A DNA stretch of 64,000 bases from Lactococcus paracarnosus (GCF_006770285.1 NZ_CP017195.1:806001-870000), one strand, 5' to 3'. Shown: positions 38,503 through 47,151, numbered from the stretch's first letter. The notes: generated from the sequence alone by a model not told the origin. Numbers and translations are program-made.

Positions 38503-38702
38503 TGGAAAAACTAACTTTAACGATTAAAGGGATGACCTGTAAAAATTGCGTTGCACATGTAACAGAGGCTTTATCATCTGTCGCAGACGTCAAAGCTGTA
38601 AAAGTTAATTTGAAAAAAGGCGAGGCGATTGTCAAAGGTGATACACCAAATATGGACAGTCTGAAAGCTGCTGTTTCAGAAGCAGGTTATCAGGTCGTCT
38701 AA
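38499..38702 (+). CDS. copZ: Copper chaperone CopZ
   Basis: 67 residues, one heavy-metal-associated domain with GMTCKNC (C14, C17). Carries Cu(I) to CopR and CopA. Two adjacent ATG codons (38499, 38502) are possible starts; GGAG lies upstream of both. ATGA overlap with copR. Confidence 0.93.
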   Translation: MMEKLTLTIKGMTCKNCVAHVTEALSSVADVKAVKVNLKKGEAIVKGDTPNMDSLKAAVSEAGYQVV

Positions 38703-38708
38703 TTTAAC

Positions 38709-38746
38709 AAAGTGATGGTGGCAGTTTGGCATCATCACTTTTTTTA
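38709..38746 (+). terminator. Terminator between copZ and copA
   Basis: AAAGTGATG pairs with CATCACTTT (38709-38717, 38733-38741), then a T run. It would lower copA transcription relative to copR-copZ. Confidence 0.75.
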
Positions 38747-38761
38747 AACAATAGAAAGGAA

Positions 38762-38798
38762 GAACTTACCTAAGGGAGAACCAGTTACAAGTAAGTTC
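38762..38798 (+). promoter_or_regulatory. Hairpin just upstream of copA
   Basis: Perfect 8-bp stem GAACTTAC / GTAAGTTC (38762-38769, 38791-38798). The loop holds AAGGGAGAA; AAAGGA lies directly before the stem. Folding would bring AAAGGA within about 12 bases of the copA ATG. Confidence 0.5.
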
Positions 38799-38809
38799 AA
38801 TACTGACAT

Positions 38810-40912
38810 ATGAAAACACAATCTTTTGTGATCACGGGGATGACTTGTGCCAACTGCGTGCATCAAGTCAATAAAGCACTGGCTGCATCTGATAGCGTCT
38901 TAGAAGCAACAGTGAATTTGGCTACTGAAAAAGCCAAGGTTGTCATGACAGATGATAGCGAGTTTAGCGATGTGATAGCTGCGGTGCGTCATGCAGGGTA
39001 TGGGGCCATTGTTGATGATAAGGCAAATCGTGACAAGATTCGACTGGCCAAACTGAAAGCAGAAAAGCAGCTTTTTTGGTCTTTTGTTTTCTCAGCCATC
39101 TTGTCTCTTCCGATGCTGATCGGGATGATGGCTGCAATCTTCCAAGTCCATGCTTTGATGGTCTTTCATAATCCTTTAGTTCAGCTAATCCTTGCAACAC
39201 CTGTTCAATTTATTTTTGGTGCCAGATTTTACAAGGGTGCTTACATGGCACTTAAAAATAAGTCGGCAAATATGGATGTGCTGGTCGCGCTTGGGACCAC
39301 CGTCGCCTATCTATCTAGTTTAGTCTTTGGCCTGTTCTTAGGGCATCTATCAGCGGTCAATTTTGAGTCTTCCGCGGTGATTATTACCCTCGTTTTATTA
39401 GGGAAAAATCTCGAAAATCGAGCGAAAAAAAATACGTCTGCTGCCATCTATAGTCTACAAAAAAATCGAGCCCAGACTGTGCATCTATTCCAAGATAATC
39501 AAGAAGTAGAGGTGCCTGTTGAAGCCGTTAATGTGAATCAGGTCTTACATGTTAAGGCTGGAGAGAGTGTCCCACTAGACATAGAGATTATATCTGGTAG
39601 GGCAAGTTTTGATGAGTCATCCTTAACTGGTGAAGCCGTACCTGTGACGAAACGGACAGGGGACTTTATAGCCGAAGGTGCTGTGAATTTGGATGGGTTA
39701 ATCAAAGGCCGTGTTATCCACACATTAGATGACTCGACTATCTCACAGATGATGGATGCCATAGAAGATGCACAGGCAACTAAACCCAAGATTCAAAAAG
39801 TAGCGGATCAAATTTCTAGTATTTTTGTACCAGCGGTCTTGGTCATTGCCTTGATTACCTTTATTTTGACACTGCTGCTTACAAAAGATATCAGTATAGC
39901 GCTATTACATACGACGAGCGTTCTGGTTATCTCGTGTCCTTGTGCCCTAGGCCTTGCGACACCGACTGCGATCATGGTAGCAACAGGGTTAGGTGCTAAG
40001 CATGGTATTCTCATAAAGGATGCCAATGCGCTTGAAGATGCAAAACGTGTCGAAACGGTTATCTTTGATAAAACAGGTACAATTACGACGGGTAAGTTTA
40101 AATTGGCTAATTGGTCAGGTTCTGATGCTGACTTTAATAAGTTAGCCAGTATCGAAAGTTATTCGAATCACCCACTGGCTCAGTCTTTGATCACAGATCA
40201 ACTGCTAGCAGTGACAGACTTCAAGGAGATAGCTGGTCGTGGTCTAACTGCTCAAATAGATGGTCAAGTCTATTTTGCAGGCAATGCCGATTTAATGCAA
40301 GATCAAGGCATTACCGTTGAGACAACAGCAAATACCAGTATCTTTTTTGGCACAGGCAATCAGTTACTGGGCGTTGCTACCTTTTCATCTGAAGTTAAGC
40401 TAGATGCTGCAGCGACGATTGCTAATCTTCATAAATTAGGTATCCAAACAATGATGCTTACTGGAGATAATGCTGAATCTGCTGCGGTGATTAATGAGCA
40501 GGTTAAGGTTGGTAGCGTCATTGCCCATGCGACACCTGCTAAAAAGGCACAAGTCGTATCAGGCACTAAGCAGGCCATGATGGTAGGGGATGGGATTAAT
40601 GACTCAGTTGCCCTCTCAAGTGCCTTAGTTGGTGTTGCCATGGGATCAGGCAGTGACATTGCCATGCAATCAGGTGATGTTGTGGTGGTATCAGAACATG
40701 CACTAGAAAAAATTACCTCACTGATCAAGTTGTCTAAAAAAACAGTTAGCAAAATACATCAAAACTATTTTTGGGCATTTATATACAATGTCATTGGCAT
40801 TCCATTAGCAGCATTCGGCTTACTTAATCCGATTTTTGCTGGGCTTGCCATGAGCCTATCTAGTGTGAGTGTTATTGTCAGCTCACTCTTATTAGGCCGA
40901 GAAAAAATTTGA
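38810..40912 (+). CDS. copA: Copper-exporting P1B-type ATPase CopA
   Basis: 700 residues: one HMA domain (GMTCANC, C13 and C16), membrane helices, phosphatase motif TGEA, the transmembrane C376-P-C378 copper site, phosphorylation D420 in DKTGTIT, HPLAQ and GDGINDS. Exports Cu(I). No ordinary ribosome-binding site is near the ATG; a TGA stop two codons upstream excludes an earlier start. Confidence 0.95.
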   Translation: MKTQSFVITGMTCANCVHQVNKALAASDSVLEATVNLATEKAKVVMTDDSEFSDVIAAVRHAGYGAIVDDKANRDKIRLAKLKAEKQLFWSFVFSAILSLPMLIGMMAAIFQVHALMVFHNPLVQLILATPVQFIFGARFYKGAYMALKNKSANMDVLVALGTTVAYLSSLVFGLFLGHLSAVNFESSAVIITLVLLGKNLENRAKKNTSAAIYSLQKNRAQTVHLFQDNQEVEVPVEAVNVNQVLHVKAGESVPLDIEIISGRASFDESSLTGEAVPVTKRTGDFIAEGAVNLDGLIKGRVIHTLDDSTISQMMDAIEDAQATKPKIQKVADQISSIFVPAVLVIALITFILTLLLTKDISIALLHTTSVLVISCPCALGLATPTAIMVATGLGAKHGILIKDANALEDAKRVETVIFDKTGTITTGKFKLANWSGSDADFNKLASIESYSNHPLAQSLITDQLLAVTDFKEIAGRGLTAQIDGQVYFAGNADLMQDQGITVETTANTSIFFGTGNQLLGVATFSSEVKLDAAATIANLHKLGIQTMMLTGDNAESAAVINEQVKVGSVIAHATPAKKAQVVSGTKQAMMVGDGINDSVALSSALVGVAMGSGSDIAMQSGDVVVVSEHALEKITSLIKLSKKTVSKIHQNYFWAFIYNVIGIPLAAFGLLNPIFAGLAMSLSSVSVIVSSLLLGREKI

Positions 40913-40932
40913 ATTTTTGAGTCATAGTCGTT

Positions 40933-40964
40933 AAAAAGCTATCCTAAATTGGGTAGCTTTTTTT
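40933..40964 (+). terminator. Terminator of the copper operon
   Basis: AAAAAGCTATCC-TAAATT-GGGTAGCTTTTT with one G:U pair, then further T. Confidence 0.88.
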
Positions 40965-40986
40965 GAGTTAATTTAACACCTTAATA

Positions 40987-41047
40987 TTTAGTTTACTTTT
41001 TTGTTGACAAACTAAATAAAAAACGCTATTATTTAGTTAGTAACTAA
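40987..41047 (+). promoter_or_regulatory. Promoter and MarR operators of the exporter operon
   Basis: TTGACA (41004-41009), 17-nt spacer, TATTAT (41027-41032). A perfect palindrome TTAGTTA-G-TAACTAA (41033-41047) lies on the start site and TTTAGTTT / AAACTAAA (40987-40994, 41009-41016) flank the -35. Autorepression by the MarR product is expected. Confidence 0.85.
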
Positions 41048-41064
41048 GAAAGGAAACTAAACAA

Positions 41065-41721
41065 ATGTTAACAGATGATATTTTAAATAACTTAAGCAAG
41101 ATTTCTAGGCACCCATTCTTTATGTTTAAAAGAAAATTAGATGAACGGGATGATAATGGCACACGGACATTAGACTTATTAGCCAGTGAAAAAGAAGTAA
41201 CGGCGGGTAGGATTGCAGAGGTACTTGATATTAAACCAAGTTCTGTCACACAGATGATTAAGAAATTGGAAATGGCTGGGATAGTTGAAAGAATAAAATC
41301 AGAACGGGATGCGCGTGTCACCCACGTTAACTTGACTTCAGTGGGGCAAGAGATGTATGCAGAGCGTGAAAAAATGTCAGGTGGCTTAAACTCAGAATTA
41401 TTTAAAGCGTTCAGCCAAGAAGAGCTTGTTGCTTTTAGCGAGAGTGTAGAAAAGTTAGCTGGTCAATTAGCGAGTGCAGCATTTCAGGATAAACTGAATC
41501 AAGAATTTGGTAATGATGAACGTTGGAAAATTTTTGAAAAAATTAATGCGCGTATGGGGCAAGCGCGAGGGCGTATGATGCGTGAGTTTGATCAGCATCA
41601 AACAGAATTTGGCTTTCAACAGCCAATTTGGGATGAAGATGATATGCGTGGACAAACGGATAGACGTCACGGAGACAGGCTTAATCATCATCGTCAAGGT
41701 AGAAGAGATACAAGATTCTAA
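41065..41721 (+). CDS. MarR-family regulator with long charged tail
   Basis: 218 residues. Winged helix at about 45-105 (VTAGRIAEVLDIKPSSVTQMIKKLE); the C-terminal 70 residues (from about 150) are an added Arg/His/Gln-rich segment ending RRHGDRLNHHRQGRRDTRF-like, longer than the usual 140-150 residues for MarR. It leads an operon with a 38-aa protein and a multidrug ABC exporter. Confidence 0.85.
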   Translation: MLTDDILNNLSKISRHPFFMFKRKLDERDDNGTRTLDLLASEKEVTAGRIAEVLDIKPSSVTQMIKKLEMAGIVERIKSERDARVTHVNLTSVGQEMYAEREKMSGGLNSELFKAFSQEELVAFSESVEKLAGQLASAAFQDKLNQEFGNDERWKIFEKINARMGQARGRMMREFDQHQTEFGFQQPIWDEDDMRGQTDRRHGDRLNHHRQGRRDTRF

Positions 41722-41790
41722 GTTTGTCTAAAAACAAAGCAATCACTTTGCTAGTTAAAGGGTATTAATAAAAAGAAAAAGGAGCATGAT

Positions 41791-41907
41791 ATGACACAAG
41801 ATATAGCAGTTAGTTTGTTACTCGGTGCAACACCGTTTATGATCGCAATAAAAGAAACAATCAAATCATTTTTTGATGAATTAAAGGAAAGGGTGCTGCC
41901 TATATGA
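41791..41907 (+). CDS. 38-aa small protein in front of the ABC exporter
   Basis: ATG 41791, preceded by AAAAGGAG seven bases upstream; TGA at 41905-41907 overlaps the exporter ATG (ATGA). Residues 5-20 (IAVSLLLGATPFMIAI) are hydrophobic, followed by a charged helix (KETIKSFFDELKERV). It may be a leader peptide for coupled translation or a membrane-associated modulator of the exporter. No homolog is recognised. Confidence 0.7.
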   Translation: MTQDIAVSLLLGATPFMIAIKETIKSFFDELKERVLPI

Positions 41908-43652
41908 ATCCTAACAATGTACGTGCGGACGGGACAAAATTTAGTTTTAAAAGCTTTCTTGGTCTGATAAATCAAGCAAAACCTAAATATATCTACTTAA
42001 TCATCGGTATCCTATTCGCTAGTATTTCTAGTGCAATTACAGTCTATGTGCCAAAACTCGCACAAAGTTTGATTAACCAGTTTAGTCAAGGCATCGATTA
42101 TGCATTACTAATAAAAGTCGTGATTTTATTCGTTCTATCTGCGATTATCTCAGCTCTTGGTGGAACAATATTAGGGATTTTTGGAGAGCAAGTGATTGCT
42201 AATCTAAGAAAAAATCTTTGGTCAAAACTAACGACATTAAGCGTGACTTATTATGATACTGCTAAATCTGGTGAAGTCGCTAGTCGTTTAGTCAACGATA
42301 CCAGTCAAGTGAAACAGCTGCTTGCCAACGTCTTTCCACAGACATTTGCTGCTATCATTACACTTGTTGGCTCAGTCTATATGATGTTTAAGATGGAATG
42401 GCACATGACGCTTGCCATGGTCATCGTCGTACCGCTAGCAATGCTTCTCATGATACCCGTCTTTAAGTTTGGCTCTGTAATAGGTCACCAAAGGCAAGAT
42501 GCCTTATCTGAATTCAGTGGGATTGCAACAGAAACACTGTCAGAAATACGGTTAGTTAAAACATCTAATGCCGAACAACAAGTACAGAAACGTGCGAATA
42601 CAGAAGTTCAAAAACTCTTCAAAGTTGGCAAAAAAGAAGCTCTATTTGATGCCATCATGCAACCCTTTATGATGATGGTCATGATGTCTATGATTTTTGG
42701 ACTACTTGCTTATGGCATGCATCGTATCGCTACAGGTGCGATGCAAATCGGCACGCTCATGAGTTTTTTGATGTATCTGTTTAATATGATTGGTGCGTTG
42801 CCAATGTTAGCACAACTATTTACTGAAATGGCAAAAGCAGCTGGTTCGACCAAGCGTGTATCAGAATTACTAGAACAAGTACCAGAAGATTTTACGAGTG
42901 GCGAAAAAGTTGATTTGTCGGGTAAAACTTTAGTTGCTTCTCATCTTGATTTTGCATATGATGAAGACAATCAAATTTTACGAGATGTGTCATTTGAAGC
43001 GAAATCGGGGCAAGTGATTGCTTTTGCAGGTCCTTCAGGGGGCGGTAAGTCAACTATTTTCAGTTTGTTGGAACGGTTCTATGCGCCGACAAATGGTCAG
43101 ATTAAGATCGATGGGCAAGTGATTTCTGACTTCAATCTGACAGATTATCGAAAACAGATTGGATTTGTATCTCAAGATTCAGCGATTATGGCGGGAACAA
43201 TTCGAGATAATTTGACCTATGGGTTAGATATGGTCTTCACAGATGATGAGCTTTGGCATGTACTCAGCTTAGCTTATGCTAAAGACTTTGTAGCAGAAAT
43301 GCCGGATCAATTAATGACGGATGTTGGGGAACGTGGTGTTAAGATATCAGGTGGACAGCGGCAACGACTAGCAATCGCAAGAGCCTTTCTTCGAGATCCT
43401 AAGATTTTAATGCTAGATGAAGCAACAGCAAGTCTAGACTCTGAATCTGAAATGATGGTACAAGAGGCATTAACAAATCTGATGCGTGGTAGAACAACAC
43501 TCGTGATCGCTCACAGACTTGCTACGATTGTTGATTCAGATAAAATTTACTTTATTGAAAATGGGCAAGTGACTGGTGCCGGTTCACATGATGATCTTGT
43601 GACTAGCCATCCTAAATATGCTGAGTATGTGAAGGAACAAATTCTAAATTAA
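41904..43652 (+). CDS. Half-size multidrug ABC exporter (BmrA/LmrA-like)
   Basis: 582 residues: membrane domain of six helices (about 20-300), then the ATPase domain with Walker A GPSGGGKST, signature KISGGQRQRLAIA, Walker B ILMLDEATASLD and H-loop IAHRLAT. Works as a homodimer or heterodimer to export lipophilic compounds. Translationally coupled to the 38-aa gene and controlled by the MarR gene of the operon. Confidence 0.92.
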   Translation: MNPNNVRADGTKFSFKSFLGLINQAKPKYIYLIIGILFASISSAITVYVPKLAQSLINQFSQGIDYALLIKVVILFVLSAIISALGGTILGIFGEQVIANLRKNLWSKLTTLSVTYYDTAKSGEVASRLVNDTSQVKQLLANVFPQTFAAIITLVGSVYMMFKMEWHMTLAMVIVVPLAMLLMIPVFKFGSVIGHQRQDALSEFSGIATETLSEIRLVKTSNAEQQVQKRANTEVQKLFKVGKKEALFDAIMQPFMMMVMMSMIFGLLAYGMHRIATGAMQIGTLMSFLMYLFNMIGALPMLAQLFTEMAKAAGSTKRVSELLEQVPEDFTSGEKVDLSGKTLVASHLDFAYDEDNQILRDVSFEAKSGQVIAFAGPSGGGKSTIFSLLERFYAPTNGQIKIDGQVISDFNLTDYRKQIGFVSQDSAIMAGTIRDNLTYGLDMVFTDDELWHVLSLAYAKDFVAEMPDQLMTDVGERGVKISGGQRQRLAIARAFLRDPKILMLDEATASLDSESEMMVQEALTNLMRGRTTLVIAHRLATIVDSDKIYFIENGQVTGAGSHDDLVTSHPKYAEYVKEQILN

Positions 43653-43654
43653 GC

Positions 43655-43681
43655 AATAGCATCAGCTTGATGCTATTTTTA
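43655..43681 (+). terminator. Terminator of the MarR-ABC operon
   Basis: AATAGCATCA-GCT-TGATGCTATT plus T-rich tail. Confidence 0.88.
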
Positions 43682-43716
43682 TCTCCTAAATGACTTTATT
43701 TTTCATGCCAAAACGG

Positions 43717-43722
43717 TATAAT
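43717..43722 (+). promoter_or_regulatory. -10 element next to the rodA ATG
   Basis: TATAAT, then seven bases (AGACATA) and ATG 43730. No ribosome-binding site. Confidence 0.6.
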
Positions 43723-43729
43723 AGACATA

Positions 43730-44965
43730 ATGAAAAAACAAAAATTAACGTTTGATAGTCGGATTGACTATGCACTCATACTCCCTGTATTTTTGCTTAA
43801 TTTGATTGGCTTACTTGTTTTATATATAGCAACTAGTCATGATTATCCACATCGCCTTGCTAAGGTGATGACGCAGCAAATCACATGGGGCGTTGCGGGT
43901 GTGTTCTTGGCTTTTATTGTCATGCATTTTAACACGAAAATGCTTTGGAAATTTACCCCGATATTATATGGACTAGGCCTTATTCTGATGGCTTTACCGC
44001 TCAAATTTTTTGATCCCTTGACCGTCGCTGCAACAGGCGCAAAAAACTGGGTCTATTTAGGTGGCTCAAATCTGTTTCAACCCTCTGAATTTATGAAGAT
44101 ATCTTATATTTTGCTGATGGCACGTGTTGTTGTTGCTTTCCAGAATCGGCTGAAAGATAGACTGTTCAAAGATGATTTTAGATTGATTCTCTATATGTTT
44201 TTAGTTACCTTACCTGTCATGGTATTGTTAGGTGCCCAAAAAGATTTCGGAACAGCGCTCGTATTTATGGCAATATTTGCAGGGATTGTCATCGTTTCTG
44301 GTATCTCCTGGCGTATTATATTACCTGTTGTTGGGTTAGTTGCACTTATCGGTGGCGGTATCATTTTCTTGACGACATTTGATGGAGGCCGTAACTTTTT
44401 AAGATTTGCCGGTATGGGTAACTATCAGATTTTAAGAATAGATGCCTGGCTTGATCCATTTGCTAATGCGCAAGGCTCTACCTACCAACAAGCACAAGGA
44501 TTGGTTGCCATTGGTACAGGAGGTTTAGCCGGTCAAGGATTTAATATTGCTAATGTCAGTGTACCCGTACGTGAGTCAGATATGATTTTCACTGTTATTG
44601 GGGAAAATTTTGGCTTCCTCGGCTCTTCATTTGTCATTTTCCTTTATTTCATTTTTATCTATCGAATGATTAGAGTGACCATTCGTGCCAATAACCAATT
44701 TTATATCTATGTGTCAACAGGCATCACGATGATGATTTTATTTCATGTTTTTGAAAACATTGGCGCGAATATCGGTGTCCTACCTTTAACAGGGATTCCA
44801 CTACCTTTTATTTCACAAGGGGGGAGTTCACTGATTGGTAATCTAATTGGTCTTGGTTTAGTCTTATCGATGACCTATAATCATATCCCTGTATTTCCTC
44901 ATGATAAGCGTTCTTATATCCCAATTAGAAGTAAACGTTCTAGAACAGATAAATCTGTATTATAA
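43730..44965 (+). CDS. rodA: Peptidoglycan glycosyltransferase RodA
   Basis: 411 residues, SEDS family, ten hydrophobic helices. Motifs: GAKNWVYLGG, FQPSEFMKISYI, and the C-terminal PLTGIPLPFISQGGSS. Resembles streptococcal RodA more than FtsW. It polymerises glycan strands during lateral wall growth with a class B penicillin-binding protein. Starts without a ribosome-binding site. Confidence 0.9.
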   Translation: MKKQKLTFDSRIDYALILPVFLLNLIGLLVLYIATSHDYPHRLAKVMTQQITWGVAGVFLAFIVMHFNTKMLWKFTPILYGLGLILMALPLKFFDPLTVAATGAKNWVYLGGSNLFQPSEFMKISYILLMARVVVAFQNRLKDRLFKDDFRLILYMFLVTLPVMVLLGAQKDFGTALVFMAIFAGIVIVSGISWRIILPVVGLVALIGGGIIFLTTFDGGRNFLRFAGMGNYQILRIDAWLDPFANAQGSTYQQAQGLVAIGTGGLAGQGFNIANVSVPVRESDMIFTVIGENFGFLGSSFVIFLYFIFIYRMIRVTIRANNQFYIYVSTGITMMILFHVFENIGANIGVLPLTGIPLPFISQGGSSLIGNLIGLGLVLSMTYNHIPVFPHDKRSYIPIRSKRSRTDKSVL

Positions 44966-44985
44966 TTAAATTGGTAAATACCACT

Positions 44986-45016
44986 TTTCAAAGTGGTATT
45001 TTTTATATATAATTAA
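44986..45016 (+). terminator. Terminator of rodA
   Basis: AATACCACTT-TTCA-AAGTGGTATT and a T run. Confidence 0.9.
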
Positions 45017-45050
45017 GTTATAAAAAAGAAAGCGTTTACAGATTTTAAAG
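45016..45050 (+). promoter_or_regulatory. ptcB promoter region with cre
   Basis: TATAAT (45016-45021) and TATAAA (45029-45034) are candidate -10 elements. The cre AGAAAGCGTTTACA (45037-45050, one mismatch) lies downstream of them, a roadblock position for CcpA. Confidence 0.6.
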
Positions 45051-45073
45051 ATGTAAACGAATTGGTAATTATC

Positions 45074-45376
45074 ATGACAACAATCGTAAAATTATTTTGT
45101 TCTGCCGGCATGTCAACATCACTTTTTGCTCAAAAAATGCAAAAAGAAGCAGAAGCACGTGGCCTCGATTTTGATGTGAAAGCTTACGGCCTTGCTGAAG
45201 TTGATACAGAGGGACCAAAAGCGGATGTGATCATGATTGGCCCACAAGCACGTTACATGTTGAATGAAGTTGCAGGTAAATTCCCAAATAAACCTGTCAA
45301 AGATATCCCAATGCAAATGTATGGGTTGATGCAAGGTGACAAAGGCCTTGATATGGCGATTGAGCTATTAGGTTAA
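45074..45376 (+). CDS. ptcB: Lactose/cellobiose PTS IIB component, PtcB-like
   Basis: 100 residues from ATG 45074. Phospho-cysteine in LFCSAGMSTS (C9 by this start) and the family end MQMYGLMQGDKGLDMAIELL. In Lactococcus PtcB serves several sugar transporters with PtcA. Here it stands alone between two terminators: no IIA or IIC gene is adjacent. cre upstream indicates catabolite control. Ribosome-binding site weak. Confidence 0.85.
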   Translation: MTTIVKLFCSAGMSTSLFAQKMQKEAEARGLDFDVKAYGLAEVDTEGPKADVIMIGPQARYMLNEVAGKFPNKPVKDIPMQMYGLMQGDKGLDMAIELLG

Positions 45377-45387
45377 GTTAAAACGTG

Positions 45388-45412
45388 AAACACTTGAAAA
45401 AGTGTTTTTCTT
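45388..45412 (+). terminator. Terminator of ptcB
   Basis: AAACACTT-GAAA-AAGTGTTT and T-rich tail. It overlaps the -35 of the next promoter. Confidence 0.85.
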
Positions 45413-45422
45413 TTGTTAAACT
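45394..45422 (+). promoter_or_regulatory. Promoter of the Lsa-type gene
   Basis: TTGAAA (45394-45399), 17-nt spacer, TAAACT (45417-45422) with extended TGT. Predicts a start near 45429 and a 212-nt leader. Confidence 0.75.
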
Positions 45423-45428
45423 AAAGAA

Positions 45429-45640
45429 AAATAGATAAGGCATGAGTGAAGTTACTCATAAGGTGAGGTCCATTGCGCAGATAAGTGATTGAAAAAAGAT
45501 TGAAATTTTTTCTTAAGCTTGTTTTGTGCGGACTTTTTCACCTCATTGATCCCTTAAAAAATAGTATTTTCCCATACTATGTTTTAAGGATAATAGGGTT
45601 TTTTTCGAGCACGTTCAGCTTAAGCAGTGGAGGTGCTTTT
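45429..45640 (+). promoter_or_regulatory. Structured leader of the Lsa-type ABC-F gene
   Basis: The leader has a 16-codon ORF (45442-45492). Its second half (GGTGA-g-GTCC, 45462-45471, then GCGCA) can pair with TGTGC-GGAC and TCACC (45525-45542). A terminator-like stem follows: CCTTAAAA...ATAGTAT / ATACTAT...TTTTAAGG (45552-45567, 45574-45589) and seven T at 45599-45605. CACCTC (45539-45544) can also pair with GAGGTG at the ribosome-binding site (45630-45635). Ribosome-mediated attenuation by antibiotics is the likely mechanism. Confidence 0.6.
45442..45492 (+). CDS. Upstream ORF (leader peptide, 16 aa)
   Basis: MSEVTHKVRSIAQISD, ATG 45442 to TGA 45490-45492. AAGG lies one base from the ATG, a weak site. 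A ribosome stalled here would occupy the left arm of the leader stem. Confidence 0.5.
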   Translation: MSEVTHKVRSIAQISD

Positions 45641-47119
45641 TTGATTTCATTAAAAGACATAAGGTTCGGTTATGCCGAAAAAAATATTTTTGAGAACCTA
45701 TCAGTCACGTTTGATAGCAGCTGGAAGATAGCCCTAGTTGGCAGAAATGGTCGTGGTAAAACAACGCTAATGAAGCTCTTGCTAGGCAATTTGCCATTTT
45801 CAGGTCGGATTCACTCGGATAAACTGTTTGCTTATTTTCCTCAGCAAGTAACTGACAAGTCCTTATTGACCAAATTTGTCTTAGACGAGCTTTATCGTTT
45901 TGAGGATTGGCAAATACAGCGAGAATTAAATTTGCTTGGTTTGTCAGAAGCGACCTTGTGGCGACCATTTGAGACCTTATCAGGAGGTGAGCAGACGAAA
46001 GTGTTACTGGCAGGTCTATTTTTAGATACCGATCATTTTGCTTTAATTGATGAACCAACAACACATTTAGATCAAGCTAGTCGAGAACACATTGCCAAGT
46101 ATTTAAAGGGTAAAAAAACAGGTTATATGGTGACAAGTCATGATCGTCAATTTTTAAATTTAGTGAGTGACCACCAGCTTGCCATTGAGAGGAACACCAT
46201 CACCTTGCTTGCGGCAACTTATGCGACCTATGAAGCTGAGAAGGCACTACGTGATCGGTTTGAGTGGTCACAAAATGATAAACTTAAGTCAGAGATTAGC
46301 CGCTTAAAACAAACAGCTCAAGATAAGGCAGCCTGGTCAGATCATCGTGAACAGGACAAATCTGGAAAACCGGGTCAAAAAGGAAGTGGGGCAGTCTTTG
46401 ACAAAGGATTTATTGGCGCTAGAGCAGCACGTAAAATGAAGCAATCGAAAGTGCTCGCGCACCGGATGGACAAGGAAATCCTTGAAAAGGAGAAGTTGCT
46501 GAAGAATATAGAGAAAGTCGACTTACTTGCCATGGCTTATCAGCCGACGCATCGCAAAGTCCTACTAGATGAAGTACACTTGACAGTCTCTTTTGATGAC
46601 TCTCCTTTATTTTTACCAGTTGACTTGATACAGCATGCTGGTGAAGTCACAGCAATTACAGGTGAAAATGGGGTTGGTAAGTCCCAACTCCTAAAACAAC
46701 TAGTTAGGGTGGCGCAAGACAAAGGTTTAGCCATTTCCTATGTGCGACAACTATATGCTGATAATGAAGGCAATTTAACCGACTTTGCTTGCAGGCATCA
46801 TATAGATTATACAAGCTTTCTTAACAATCTTAGGAAGTTAGGGATGGCCCGTCATGTCTTTAATCAAAAAATCGAGGAGATGTCTCTAGGCCAACAAAAA
46901 AAGGTAGAACTTGCTAAATCTTTATCTCAAACAGCTGAACTGTTCATTTGGGATGAACCACTTAACTATTTAGATGTGTTCAATCAGCAACAAATTGAAG
47001 CTGTCATCAATCAAGTTAAACCAGCCTTGATCATTGTTGAACATGATGCCACATTTATTCATCATATTGCAGATCAGGTTATCACGCTTCTGCCAAACAA
47101 AAAAGGCAATAGTAAGTGA
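45641..47119 (+). CDS. ABC-F ribosomal protection protein, Lsa-type
   Basis: 492 residues from TTG 45641 (GGAGG nine bases upstream; the ORF extends further up but without family similarity). Two ATPase domains: Walker A GRNGRGKTT and GENGVGKSQ, signatures LSGGEQTKV and MSLGQQKKV, Walker B LIDEPTTHLD and IWDEPLNYLD, joined by a charged linker. Close by memory to Lsa proteins of enterococci and Lactococcus garvieae, which protect the ribosome from lincosamides, streptogramin A and pleuromutilins. No membrane domain. Confidence 0.85.
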   Translation: MISLKDIRFGYAEKNIFENLSVTFDSSWKIALVGRNGRGKTTLMKLLLGNLPFSGRIHSDKLFAYFPQQVTDKSLLTKFVLDELYRFEDWQIQRELNLLGLSEATLWRPFETLSGGEQTKVLLAGLFLDTDHFALIDEPTTHLDQASREHIAKYLKGKKTGYMVTSHDRQFLNLVSDHQLAIERNTITLLAATYATYEAEKALRDRFEWSQNDKLKSEISRLKQTAQDKAAWSDHREQDKSGKPGQKGSGAVFDKGFIGARAARKMKQSKVLAHRMDKEILEKEKLLKNIEKVDLLAMAYQPTHRKVLLDEVHLTVSFDDSPLFLPVDLIQHAGEVTAITGENGVGKSQLLKQLVRVAQDKGLAISYVRQLYADNEGNLTDFACRHHIDYTSFLNNLRKLGMARHVFNQKIEEMSLGQQKKVELAKSLSQTAELFIWDEPLNYLDVFNQQQIEAVINQVKPALIIVEHDATFIHHIADQVITLLPNKKGNSK

Positions 47120-47136
47120 AAAAATGTTCAAAAATA

Positions 47137-47145
47137 TGTTAAACT
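47137..47145 (+). promoter_or_regulatory. Extended -10 placing the start at the EamA ATG
   Basis: TG-T-TAAACT (TAAACT 47140-47145); six bases (ATAAGA), then ATG 47152. No ribosome-binding site. Confidence 0.6.
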
Positions 47146-47151
47146 ATAAGA

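Noticed and set aside
45485..45640. N-terminal extension of the Lsa-type ORF
   Set aside because: Translates the leader structures; no ribosome-binding site or family similarity. TTG 45641 has GGAGG upstream.
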